Shown piece by piece: positions 41,645-50,591 of a stretch of DNA of 64,000 nt; position 1 is the stretch's first letter, and the number at the start of each line of letters is the position of its first letter. The stretch comes from Leifsonia sp. 71-9. Its GTDB lineage: Bacteria; Actinomycetota; Actinomycetes; Actinomycetales; Microbacteriaceae. The position numbers and the translations under genes are program-made. The stretch lies in contig NZ_MKVJ01000007.1 of NCBI RefSeq assembly GCF_001898805.1, positions 1-64,000 of the forward strand, given 5' to 3'. Under the pieces are notes generated by a model. The model was not told the DNA's origin, searched no databases, and saw only the letters and a list, made by a program, of their open reading frames with translations.

Positions 41645-42153
41645 TGACACCGACGCCGATCCCAGCGCCCACCGGAGCAGCGTTCGTCGCAATAACCGGC
41701 GATGGGATCGCCACCATCATCGCGGCGATTCTTGCCGCGATGATGGTGGTGATCGGCTATCGCGTTCAACAATCACAAACTCGGAAGGCAAGCCAAGCCG
41801 CCGTCTACGCCGAAGCCATCCGAGCCATTCACGACTACCTCGAGGCGCCCTATCGTGTGCGGAGGCGGGACGGGCGCGCCGCCAGTCGACTCGACGTTAC
41901 CAATCACGTCAGCGATGTCCAGTCCCGCATTGCCTACTACAGGACCCTCCTTCAACTACATGCGCCCGAAGCTGTTTCTGTTCAGTACGACCAGTTGATT
42001 GCAGCTGCTCGCTCCGAAGCCGGCCCTCAAATGAGCGGCGCATGGGCAGGCAGGCCCACACGGGCCGATAAGTCCGTCCCGCTCGGGACCCCGCTACCGC
42101 ATCCAAAAAGTGACGAGATGATCGAACAGCTGATCCTCGCGATGAAAGGGTAA
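41641..42153 (+). CDS. Single-TM effector candidate of the CBASS-like operon
   Basis: A 170-residue protein with one strong N-terminal membrane helix (about residues 20-41, DGIATIIAAILAAMMVVIGYRV) and a soluble helical domain (KASQAAVYAEAIRAIHDYLE, SDVQSRIAYYRTLLQLHAPEAV). It has no patatin, nuclease, TIR or SAVED-like motif that I can see. Its place as third gene, coupled to the E2, suggests it is the membrane-acting effector. The family is not recognised. ATG at 41641 overlaps the E2 stop. Confidence 0.6.
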   Translation: MMTPTPIPAPTGAAFVAITGDGIATIIAAILAAMMVVIGYRVQQSQTRKASQAAVYAEAIRAIHDYLEAPYRVRRRDGRAASRLDVTNHVSDVQSRIAYYRTLLQLHAPEAVSVQYDQLIAAARSEAGPQMSGAWAGRPTRADKSVPLGTPLPHPKSDEMIEQLILAMKG

Positions 42154-42233
42154 AGCGCAAATAGCAGACCACACTGGTCTCGCGCGATGGGCAGCATCGG
42201 CCGATCGGTGACCAGGGTCCTCCCCGGCCGCAG

Positions 42234-43010
42234 CTACCCGGTCAGACCCAACCGGTGCGCTACGACGCGCATCGCAGGATCGTTCGACGGAATGTCGTCG
42301 GCAGCCGTGATCTCAATGCCGGAGGGACTGGCCTCGTTGTAGGGAAGCCAGACAGCGCGGCACCAGGCTCGACCATGCTTGCTGCCGAAGTGCACGCCGC
42401 GCGGGTTCGATCCGTCATCCAGCTCGGCGTCGCGCATCATCTCCGCGAGCATGGTCGTCACCAAGCGGTTATCGCTCATCAAGACCGAGCGATTGAGCGA
42501 CGGGATACCCTGATTCGCGAGAAACCTGGCCACCCCGCCATCCGCCGGCCCCTGCAGCGCAGCGATCGAATCAGGATGCTGCACGTCGACCAACCAGCCG
42601 CCGCTAATAAGACGCCCCTGGTACATCCGGCGCCGCTCGTACCAGGTGGAGGGCAGTGCACCAACGCCCCGAAAGTCGGCCTCGTCCCACTCCTCAGCGA
42701 TCGCCTTCACCGTCTCATCGAGCGTCATCTCAAGAGCTGCCGCAATGGGAGCTAGTGGGTCTTTGCTCCCGTTAGCCCGTCTGAGATATGCGAGCACCTC
42801 CGCGTATGCACACTCGGCCGTCTCCGCCAGGTAGTACGTGTAGCCAAGCGTGTCGAAGCGGCCCCACTCCTGGCGATGGACGTCCGGAGAGCGCCAAGGC
42901 GCCGACGGCTGAGCGTAGGCCCGCTTCGCGACATGGAACCCCACGGCGTCGTCCACCGGTATCAACCGCAATCCCGTCTTTGTGCAGGTGCGCGCTCCAG
43001 CCGGGCTCAC
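42234..43010 (-). CDS. RES-domain toxin
   Basis: A 258-residue protein of the RES family. The conserved Arg, Glu and Ser lie in the order expected: RAYAQPSAPWRSP..., YLAETAECAYAEVLAYL, and PSLNRSVLMSDN/GVHFGSKHG. RES toxins degrade NAD+ and stop growth. The start GTG overlaps the stop of the antitoxin gene (GTGA), so the longer upstream frame is rejected. The order antitoxin then toxin is normal for RES-Xre pairs. It converges with the CBASS-like operon across 80 bp that holds a small hairpin (AGACCA/TGGTCT). Confidence 0.82.
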   Translation of the reverse strand: MSPAGARTCTKTGLRLIPVDDAVGFHVAKRAYAQPSAPWRSPDVHRQEWGRFDTLGYTYYLAETAECAYAEVLAYLRRANGSKDPLAPIAAALEMTLDETVKAIAEEWDEADFRGVGALPSTWYERRRMYQGRLISGGWLVDVQHPDSIAALQGPADGGVARFLANQGIPSLNRSVLMSDNRLVTTMLAEMMRDAELDDGSNPRGVHFGSKHGRAWCRAVWLPYNEASPSGIEITAADDIPSNDPAMRVVAHRLGLTG

Positions 43011-43387
43011 TCGTCGACGTCGCCGTCGATGAACGCCTGCGCCGCTCGACGCACCTCGGCGTGCCGGTCCTCCCGGATTGCCATCACCGGGGTTCCCTCG
43101 CCGAGCAGCGGATTGCCGCCGATGAACCAGCGGCGTGCCACATCGCGGCCCTCCTCGGCCTCCAAGGCCGTCCAGATCTGATGGGCAAACTGCACACGGT
43201 TCCATGCAGCGTCCCGCGGTTCGGGGCCGTCTGGTCGCGCCCAGTCGTGCGGCTGCTTGCGGTTCTTCACACCGGCCAACGCTGCGACTAACGTCGAGCC
43301 GAGCACCTCGTTGAGCTGACGAACGATCTCGTGCGGGTTGCTCTTGTTAGTGCTCCGGTGCAGGGTTACCGGTGTGTGGGTGGTCAT
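43007..43387 (-). CDS. Antitoxin of the Xre/MbcA (ParS toxin-binding) type
   Basis: A 126-residue protein. Residues about 15-40 contain an HTH-like segment (IVRQLNEVLGSTLVAALAGV), and the C-terminal domain (QIWTALEAEEGRDVARRWFIGGNPLLGEGTPVMAIREDRHAEVRRAA) is the DUF2384/MbcA toxin-binding domain, with the typical WFxGxNP...P core. It should neutralise the RES toxin and repress the pair. The start is ATG 43387. Confidence 0.82.
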   Translation of the reverse strand: MTTHTPVTLHRSTNKSNPHEIVRQLNEVLGSTLVAALAGVKNRKQPHDWARPDGPEPRDAAWNRVQFAHQIWTALEAEEGRDVARRWFIGGNPLLGEGTPVMAIREDRHAEVRRAAQAFIDGDVDE

Positions 43388-43459
43388 GGCACGAGTTTAC
43401 GCGCCTTCGACGGCAGAACGTCAAAAAAGTAACTGAAAAGTAACCTAAACAAATCGCTG

Positions 43460-43473
43460 ATAACCGTCGTTAT
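43460..43473 (-). promoter_or_regulatory. Small palindrome upstream of the RES/Xre pair
   Basis: ATAAC-CGTC-GTTAT lies about 75 bp upstream of the antitoxin start in AT-richer DNA. It is a plausible operator for autoregulation by the Xre/MbcA-type protein, from position only. Confidence 0.35.
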
Positions 43474-43613
43474 GACAGTTTGTAATTGGCATATTCGCAA
43501 ATCCTGCGGATACACCCCTCCCCTGATATCCATACCGACCAGCTTTGTACCCTCCTACTACCGGTCCTGGCGTGGCCCGCGGAAGCATGAGGCTTCTTTA
43601 CCTCAAGGGGTGA

Positions 43614-44951
43614 CTACATCGGATCGTTGATGTGGAGGTGGTTGCAGGTGTCGTAGAAGTCTTGGAAGTTCTGCAGGGCGGGCTCGTTGCCTGCGTTATG
43701 TCGGCAGTTGCTCTGACCTAGGCCCGAACCGTACGGCATCCTCGGGTCGAGGACTCTGATCAGAGCCAATGAGTTGCCGTCGGCGCCGGTCGAAGAACGG
43801 CCGCCCAGGCTGTAGAAGTCCACCGCATGGCCGCCACCTCCCGCGTAGTGCTGCGAATAGATCCCGGCGCCTTCAATCTGGCCGGTACAGCGACGGTTGA
43901 TGTCGCTGACGCCGACGCTCGAGAAGGTATGCAGAGCGATCACCATCACTTGGAGAACCTGGGTGTCGATCCCACAGTTCGGTACAGAGCGGCCCTCCGC
44001 GATCCACTGGATTTCCATGATGTGGTCCGGATACGAACCGGATAGCTGGCCGGCAGAAACGTATCCCATCAGCTCTTGGGCAAGCGCGCGCGCATCGGTG
44101 GATACTGGCGCGCTCGGGCCCGCAGCGCGAGCCGCTGCTGCAGCAGCCGCAGCCGCCGCTGCTGCAGCTGCGGCTCGTGCGGCAACTCCGGCTTGATACT
44201 GCTGTTCTGTCATCGCTGTCGCGCTCGTGAGCGACACCAGTTGAGCCTGGAGCTCATTTTCGTGAGCAGTCTGCGCCGACAGGGCGGCGATCATCTCTCT
44301 TTGCGCCTGCACGGCCTTTGCGAGCGCTGCCTTCGACGCGGCAGCAAGGGCAGCAAGAGCATTCTTTGCCGAGACAGCCTGGTCACTGGCCGCCTTGGCG
44401 TTGTTGCTGTCCTGCGCCGCTCGCGAGTACAGACCATTGATCGTTGAAGTGAGCTTTCCCAGGCTGGCCAGTCGATACAACAGTCCGCTTGCGTCGGCCG
44501 ACTTGCTGATCAGCAAGGTCCCGGTCAGGTTCTGGTCTCCCGTGCGGACCAACTTGGTCATCACCGCTGCGGCCTGCTGATGAGACGACTCAGATTTCTT
44601 CTTTAGTCGTGTTGCCTCAGCGGCTAGTGAGTCCGACTTGATCTGGCCGGCGGTCAGAGCGAACTGGGCCGCCTCGTTTTCCTTCTCCCGGGCGGCGGCG
44701 GCATCCTCGGCCGCTTTCGTCTGTATCTTGAGCCCTGCAATCAGCGCGGTAATCGCGTTGACCTGGGCCTGCTTGGCGGCCTCGCTCGATCGAGCGGCCT
44801 GCACATCGCCCCACGAAGGATAGCTATCCGCGAACGCCTTCGGGACTGCGACCACATTCCAGGCGGCGAGAACTGCCACGACGATGAGGATCGTCCCCAG
44901 ACGCGACCGGGCGACCCGGCGGCGAGGCGCTAAGCGGAGAGGTCGTCGCAT
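43614..44951 (-). CDS. Secreted coiled-coil protein with an M15-like peptidase domain
   Basis: A 445-residue exported protein. A basic N terminus and signal peptide (LGTILIVVAVLAAWNVVAVPKAFA) are followed by coiled coil over about residues 45-290, ending in an unbroken Ala run. The C-terminal domain has SQHYAGGGGHAVDFYSLGG and, 40 residues later, CNHLHINDPM, the spacing of Zn ligands (H...D...H) seen in M15 peptidases. It probably acts on peptidoglycan outside the cell, with the coiled coil as a regulator in the manner of RipA/PcsB proteins. ATG 44951 is chosen as the start of the signal peptide. It is not obviously linked to neighbours. Confidence 0.75.
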   Translation of the reverse strand: MRRPLRLAPRRRVARSRLGTILIVVAVLAAWNVVAVPKAFADSYPSWGDVQAARSSEAAKQAQVNAITALIAGLKIQTKAAEDAAAAREKENEAAQFALTAGQIKSDSLAAEATRLKKKSESSHQQAAAVMTKLVRTGDQNLTGTLLISKSADASGLLYRLASLGKLTSTINGLYSRAAQDSNNAKAASDQAVSAKNALAALAAASKAALAKAVQAQREMIAALSAQTAHENELQAQLVSLTSATAMTEQQYQAGVAARAAAAAAAAAAAAAAARAAGPSAPVSTDARALAQELMGYVSAGQLSGSYPDHIMEIQWIAEGRSVPNCGIDTQVLQVMVIALHTFSSVGVSDINRRCTGQIEGAGIYSQHYAGGGGHAVDFYSLGGRSSTGADGNSLALIRVLDPRMPYGSGLGQSNCRHNAGNEPALQNFQDFYDTCNHLHINDPM

Positions 44952-45245
44952 TTGGCTTTCGAACAGTAGGGAATCTGATTGTGGCCAGCGAATATGCCCG
45001 GTCACCGAGCTTCCGACGCTATCCCGCGGCGACTGGTCGCCTTCCCGCAACACGCCGTCGGTGGGTCCACCGTTGAGGATTGGCCCGATGCCCGGGATCG
45101 TCCGTCTCCGTGTGAGGTGTGGCCAGGCCGAGCCAGCTCGAGTGGGCTTCTCGTTGACGGGGTGAGCTCAAGGCTTACATCTCTGAGCGTGCTCGCCGCG
45201 CCGCCGAGTGAGACCATGAATCGATATCTATCTGGAGGAGATCCA

Positions 45246-45440
45246 ATGGCACTCAGATTGACCTGCAAAGCGTGTGGTGAGGTCATCTCCGGCGGGTCCG
45301 ATGACGAGTTCGTTGAGAACGCTCGTGAGCATGCCCGCAGTCACGGGCACGTCGGGCCGGCGCTCACTCGTGAGCATATTCTGGCCCGGTTCGAGCACAG
45401 CCATTCATCCGACGGGCACCAAGACCACACAGCCTCATAG
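45246..45440 (+). CDS. DUF1059-family small protein
   Basis: A 64-residue protein of the DUF1059 type. It begins MALRLTCKACGEVISGGSDD, with a CxxC that probably binds metal, and ends in a His-rich tail (EHSHSSDGHQDHTAS). GGAGGAG precedes the ATG. It sits at the left edge of the copper island, converging on the Csp-like gene. Role unknown; small metal or redox functions are plausible. Confidence 0.75.
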   Translation: MALRLTCKACGEVISGGSDDEFVENAREHARSHGHVGPALTREHILARFEHSHSSDGHQDHTAS

Positions 45441-45447
45441 CGGGTCT

Positions 45448-45852
45448 TCAGAGGCTGCCGATGAGGTCGGAGCATGCCTGCTCGCAGCGCCGACAGACTT
45501 CTGCGCAAATGCGGCAGTGCTCGTGCATGTCGGCGTGCTTCTCGCACTCGGCCGCGCACGCGCCACATACGGTACGGCAGGCTTCCAGCGCCGCTCGGGT
45601 GACGTTGGCGTCATAGCCGGTGTGACGTGAAAGCACTGACTCGGTGGAGGCACAGATGTCGGCGCAGTCGAGGTCCGTGCGGATGCATTTGATGAGCTCG
45701 GCGACCATTGCTTCGCTGAGGCAAGCGTCGGCGCAGCTGGTGCATGCTTGCCTGCATTCGCCGCACGCTTGGATGCAGGCTACGAGTTTCTGCTGGTCGA
45801 TAGCGCCGAGGTCGGCTGGGTAGCTCTCGAGCATTTGCTGGACGGTGGACAT
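45448..45852 (-). CDS. Csp-like cytosolic copper-storage protein (four-helix, Cys-rich)
   Basis: A 134-residue protein made of four helices lined with cysteines (LVACIQACGECRQACTSCAD, LIKCIRTDLDCADICAST, LEACRTVCGACAAECEKH, HCRICAEVCRRCEQACSD). This pattern is that of Csp3-type copper-storage proteins, which hold many Cu(I) ions inside the helix bundle. There is no signal peptide, so it acts in the cytosol. ATG 45852 is used; the upstream ATG at 45888 lacks support. It follows copA on the same strand but a strong terminator lies between them. Confidence 0.88.
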   Translation of the reverse strand: MSTVQQMLESYPADLGAIDQQKLVACIQACGECRQACTSCADACLSEAMVAELIKCIRTDLDCADICASTESVLSRHTGYDANVTRAALEACRTVCGACAAECEKHADMHEHCRICAEVCRRCEQACSDLIGSL

Positions 45853-45925
45853 TGGGCTCTCCTCACGGATCGGCAGTCCCCTTGCCAAAGCGACGGTACG
45901 CCGATCGCAACCGGAGCCAAAGAAA

Positions 45926-45969
45926 AAATGCGAGAAGACCCGAGCTGGGGGCTCGGGTCTTCCGCATTT
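45926..45969 (-). terminator. Strong bidirectional-type hairpin
   Basis: GAAGACCCGAGC and GCTCGGGTCTTC (45934-45945/45951-45962) form a perfect 12-bp stem, extended outward by AAATGCG/CGCATTT. It lies 25 bp after the copA stop and upstream of the Csp-like gene, so it should end the copA operon and limit read-through. Confidence 0.85.
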
Positions 45970-45993
45970 CCAGGGGCTCTTTGCCCGCCGGAA

Positions 45994-48275
<2,282 letters not shown>

Positions 48276-48279
<4 letters not shown>

Positions 48280-48608
48280 GCCGTGACCAGCGAGTATCCC
48301 GCCTCGTCGATCGCGGCGCGGACAGCGTCAGCGTCAAGAGGCGTCGCCGAGGAAACTGTGACCTTCGAGGTTCCGCCCGCGTTCAGCTCCACGCTGACCG
48401 CTTCGACACCGTCAAGGGCTTCCAGCTCTTCGGTGACGCTGGCCACGCAATGCGAGCAGGTCATCCCGGCCACCAGGTAGTCGACCGTTGGCGCGGTCGA
48501 GGCCACGGAGGCGGTGTCGGTGTGACCGTGAGCGTCCGTGCTGCAGGTGCACGCGCTGTTCTTGTCAGTGAGCCCGAGGTCGCTGTTACCGGTGGTTGTA
48601 CTGCACAT
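48276..48608 (-). CDS. copZ: CopZ-like copper chaperone with Cys-rich N terminus
   Basis: A 110-residue protein with one HMA domain (VAGMTCSHCVASVTEELEAL) at about residues 45-110. In front is an unusual 40-residue stretch with MCSTTTG and SACTCSTDAHGHTD, adding three cysteines and two histidines that could bind copper. It should pass Cu(I) to CopA, whose gene it overlaps. The longer N terminus is unlike the usual 68-residue CopZ. Confidence 0.9.
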
Positions 48609-48632
48609 GAGATTTCTCCTTGGATCGTGTGG

Positions 48633-48914
48633 TTAGGAACGGACGAGTCGGGCGATCGCGGCGGATGCTTCGCGGATCTTGTCTTCGGCGACGGTGCCGC
48701 CTTCGGCGGTGGCTTCGGCGACGCAATGGCTGAGGTGGTCATCCAGCAGGGCAAGCGCCACCGTCTCCAGCGCTTTCGTCGCGGCAGACACTTGGGTGAG
48801 CACGTCGATGCAGTAGGTGTCTTCTTCGACCATCCGCTGAATGCCACGCACTTGGCCCTCGGCACGGCGCAGCCGTTTGAGGATGTCTTCTTTGTTGTCG
48901 ATGTAGCCGATCAT
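48633..48914 (-). CDS. csoR: CsoR copper-sensing repressor
   Basis: A 93-residue helical repressor. The Cu(I) ligands Cys35 (EDTYCIDVL), His60 and Cys64 (LDDHLSHCVAEA) are all present in the known order. Binding copper releases it from GC-flanked TACCCC-type operators, of which four copies occur here (48931-48947, 49003-49019, 49025-49041, 50564-50580). The ATG at 48914 is chosen because the domain starts there; the open frame goes to 48980, past the operator. Confidence 0.93.
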   Translation of the reverse strand: MIGYIDNKEDILKRLRRAEGQVRGIQRMVEEDTYCIDVLTQVSAATKALETVALALLDDHLSHCVAEATAEGGTVAEDKIREASAAIARLVRS

Positions 48915-48930
48915 GATGCTCCCTACGCTG

Positions 48931-48947
48931 ATACCCCACCAGGGTAT
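48931..48947 (-). promoter_or_regulatory. CsoR operator of the csoR-copZ-copA operon
   Basis: ATACCCCACCAGGGTAT, a near-palindrome of the CsoR-binding type, lies 17 bp before the csoR start. TTGACA (minus strand 48980-48975) and TACAAT (48955-48950) form the promoter just upstream. Confidence 0.75.
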
Positions 48948-48993
48948 GCATTGTAACTCGTCGGAATGCCGATTTGTCAATCAGCCGCAGAGC

Positions 48994-49041
48994 TTGACAC
49001 GCATACCCCCCGTAGGTATAGCTTATACCCCCGCCGGGTAC
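48994..49041 (+). promoter_or_regulatory. Promoter with two CsoR operators before the MFS gene
   Basis: TTGACA (48994-48999) and TATAGC (49017-49022) are separated by 17 bases. ATACCCCCCGTAGGTAT (49003-49019) fills the spacer, and ATACCCCCGCCGGGTAC (49025-49041) follows the -10. Both match the operator at 48931, so the MFS gene should be induced by copper. Confidence 0.75.
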
Positions 49042-49070
49042 ACGGCAATTGTTGAGCGCAAAGGAACCCC

Positions 49071-50510
49071 ATGTTTAGTCCCCCGCCAGCCCCCCACCCG
49101 AGGCGGTGGCTCGGTCTCGTGTTGATCGCCGCCGCCCAGTTCGTGGTCATCATGGACACCTCGATCATTGGCGTCGCTTTGCCGGACCTGCAACGCGCGT
49201 TGGGCTTCACGCCGGAGTCGTTGTCGTGGGTATTCAACGCGTATGTGATCGCGTTCGGCGGCCTGCTCCTTCTCGGTGGCCGCCTCGCCGACCTGTTCGG
49301 AGCACGGAAGATCTTCGTCACCGGCTGGCTGGTGCTGATCGCCGGCTCGATCCTCGCCGGCGCCGCCGGGAACGTCGGTGTTGAAATCGCCGGTCGAGCA
49401 ATCCAGGGCGCCGGAGCTGCGCTGATCGCACCGGCCGCACTGACCCTGCTGATGATGCTTTTCGGCGGCACCGCCGAACTGCCGAAGGCGTTCGCCGTCT
49501 ACGGAGCTGCCGCGCCGATCGGCGGCACCGCGGGAGTCTTCCTCGGCGGTGTGCTGACGGAGTACGCCAGCTGGCCGTGGGTGTTCTACATCACCGTACC
49601 GATCGCCCTCCTCGTCCTCGCATTTACCGCCAGGTCACTGCCTCAGACGGCGCGAGGTGCGGCCGGTTCAATCGACGCAGCCGGCGCTATCACCGCCACC
49701 GGCGGCCTCGCCGCAGTGGTCTATGCGATCGTCAGGGCACCCGAACTCGGCTGGCTGACTACTCCCACCCTGGTGGTACTCGGTATCGGCATCGCGCTGC
49801 TCGCCGCGTTCTTCCTCATCCAGGCTCACTCGCGGCACCCGCTGCTACGCCTGGGCCTGCTGCGCGCGCCACAGCTCGGCTCCGCCAACATCGCACAGCT
49901 GCTACTCGGTGCCGCCTGGGTATCGATGTGGTTCTTCCTGAACCTTTACCTGCAGCAGGTGCTCGGCGCTGGAGCCTTCGCCGCTGGAGCGGCGCTGCTG
50001 CCCATGACGGGCCTGATCGTGCTGGGGATGGTTGCTCTCGCACCGCGGTTGCAGGCACGGTTCAGCGCGAAGACCATGATCGTCACCGGGCTTCTGCTGC
50101 TGGCCGTCGGGCTTGGCTGGCTGGCACTGGTCCGACCTGACGGCAGCTATCTGCTAGATGTGTTGCCGGCTTCGCTCGTCGCAGCGCTCGGCATGTCGCT
50201 CGCCTTCGTCCCGTCCCTGGGAACAGCAATCGGGGCCGCTCCGTCCGCCGAAACCGGGATCGCTTCAGGGCTCGTGAGCACCAGCTACCAGATCGGCTCA
50301 GCCCTCGGCCTGGCCGTCCTGACCGCCGTCGCGGCCAGCATCACCGGCACCGGCACCAGCCAGATCGCCCTGACCAACGGCTACGCGGCGGCCTTCCTCG
50401 GCGCAGCCCTCGTCGCGGCCGCCGGCGCCATCATCGTTATGGCGACGATGCGACGGCCGCGCGCCCTTGCCCCCGAACCCCAGACGGCAACCGTCGGACA
50501 GTCCCACTAA
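49071..50510 (+). CDS. MFS efflux transporter, DHA2 (14-TM) family
   Basis: A 479-residue transporter with about 14 membrane helices. The N-terminal motif QFVVIMDTSIIGVALPDLQ is the DHA2 signature of drug-proton antiporters, followed by GGRLADLFGARKIF (motif A). A His/Met-rich segment is not present. Two CsoR operators in its promoter place it in the copper regulon, so it may export a copper complex or a compound that accumulates under copper stress. AAAGGAA precedes the ATG. Confidence 0.88.
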   Translation: MFSPPPAPHPRRWLGLVLIAAAQFVVIMDTSIIGVALPDLQRALGFTPESLSWVFNAYVIAFGGLLLLGGRLADLFGARKIFVTGWLVLIAGSILAGAAGNVGVEIAGRAIQGAGAALIAPAALTLLMMLFGGTAELPKAFAVYGAAAPIGGTAGVFLGGVLTEYASWPWVFYITVPIALLVLAFTARSLPQTARGAAGSIDAAGAITATGGLAAVVYAIVRAPELGWLTTPTLVVLGIGIALLAAFFLIQAHSRHPLLRLGLLRAPQLGSANIAQLLLGAAWVSMWFFLNLYLQQVLGAGAFAAGAALLPMTGLIVLGMVALAPRLQARFSAKTMIVTGLLLLAVGLGWLALVRPDGSYLLDVLPASLVAALGMSLAFVPSLGTAIGAAPSAETGIASGLVSTSYQIGSALGLAVLTAVAASITGTGTSQIALTNGYAAAFLGAALVAAAGAIIVMATMRRPRALAPEPQTATVGQSH

Positions 50511-50516
50511 TTAAGG

Positions 50517-50538
50517 AGGGGCGCCCTCGGGCGCCCCT
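50517..50538 (+). terminator. Hairpin terminator after the MFS gene
   Basis: AGGGGCGCCC and GGGCGCCCCT form a perfect 10-bp stem with a 2-base loop, right after the stop codon. The run behind it is not U-rich. Confidence 0.75.
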
Positions 50539-50556
50539 CACACGGGCGACCACCTC

Positions 50557-50583
50557 TTGACACATACCCCCTAGGGGTATAAC
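50557..50583 (+). promoter_or_regulatory. CsoR-controlled leaderless promoter of the CopB-type ATPase
   Basis: TTGACA at 50557-50562 and TATAAC at 50578-50583 enclose ATACCCCCTAGGGGTAT (50564-50580), a CsoR-type palindrome with perfectly matched arms. Only eight bases separate the -10 from the ATG at 50592, so the transcript should be leaderless. Confidence 0.75.
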
Positions 50584-50591
50584 TTCCTGGT

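Noticed and set aside
43043-43205. N-terminal extension of the RES toxin to 43205
   Set aside because: It overlaps the antitoxin gene; the GTG at 43010 has the standard GTGA junction.
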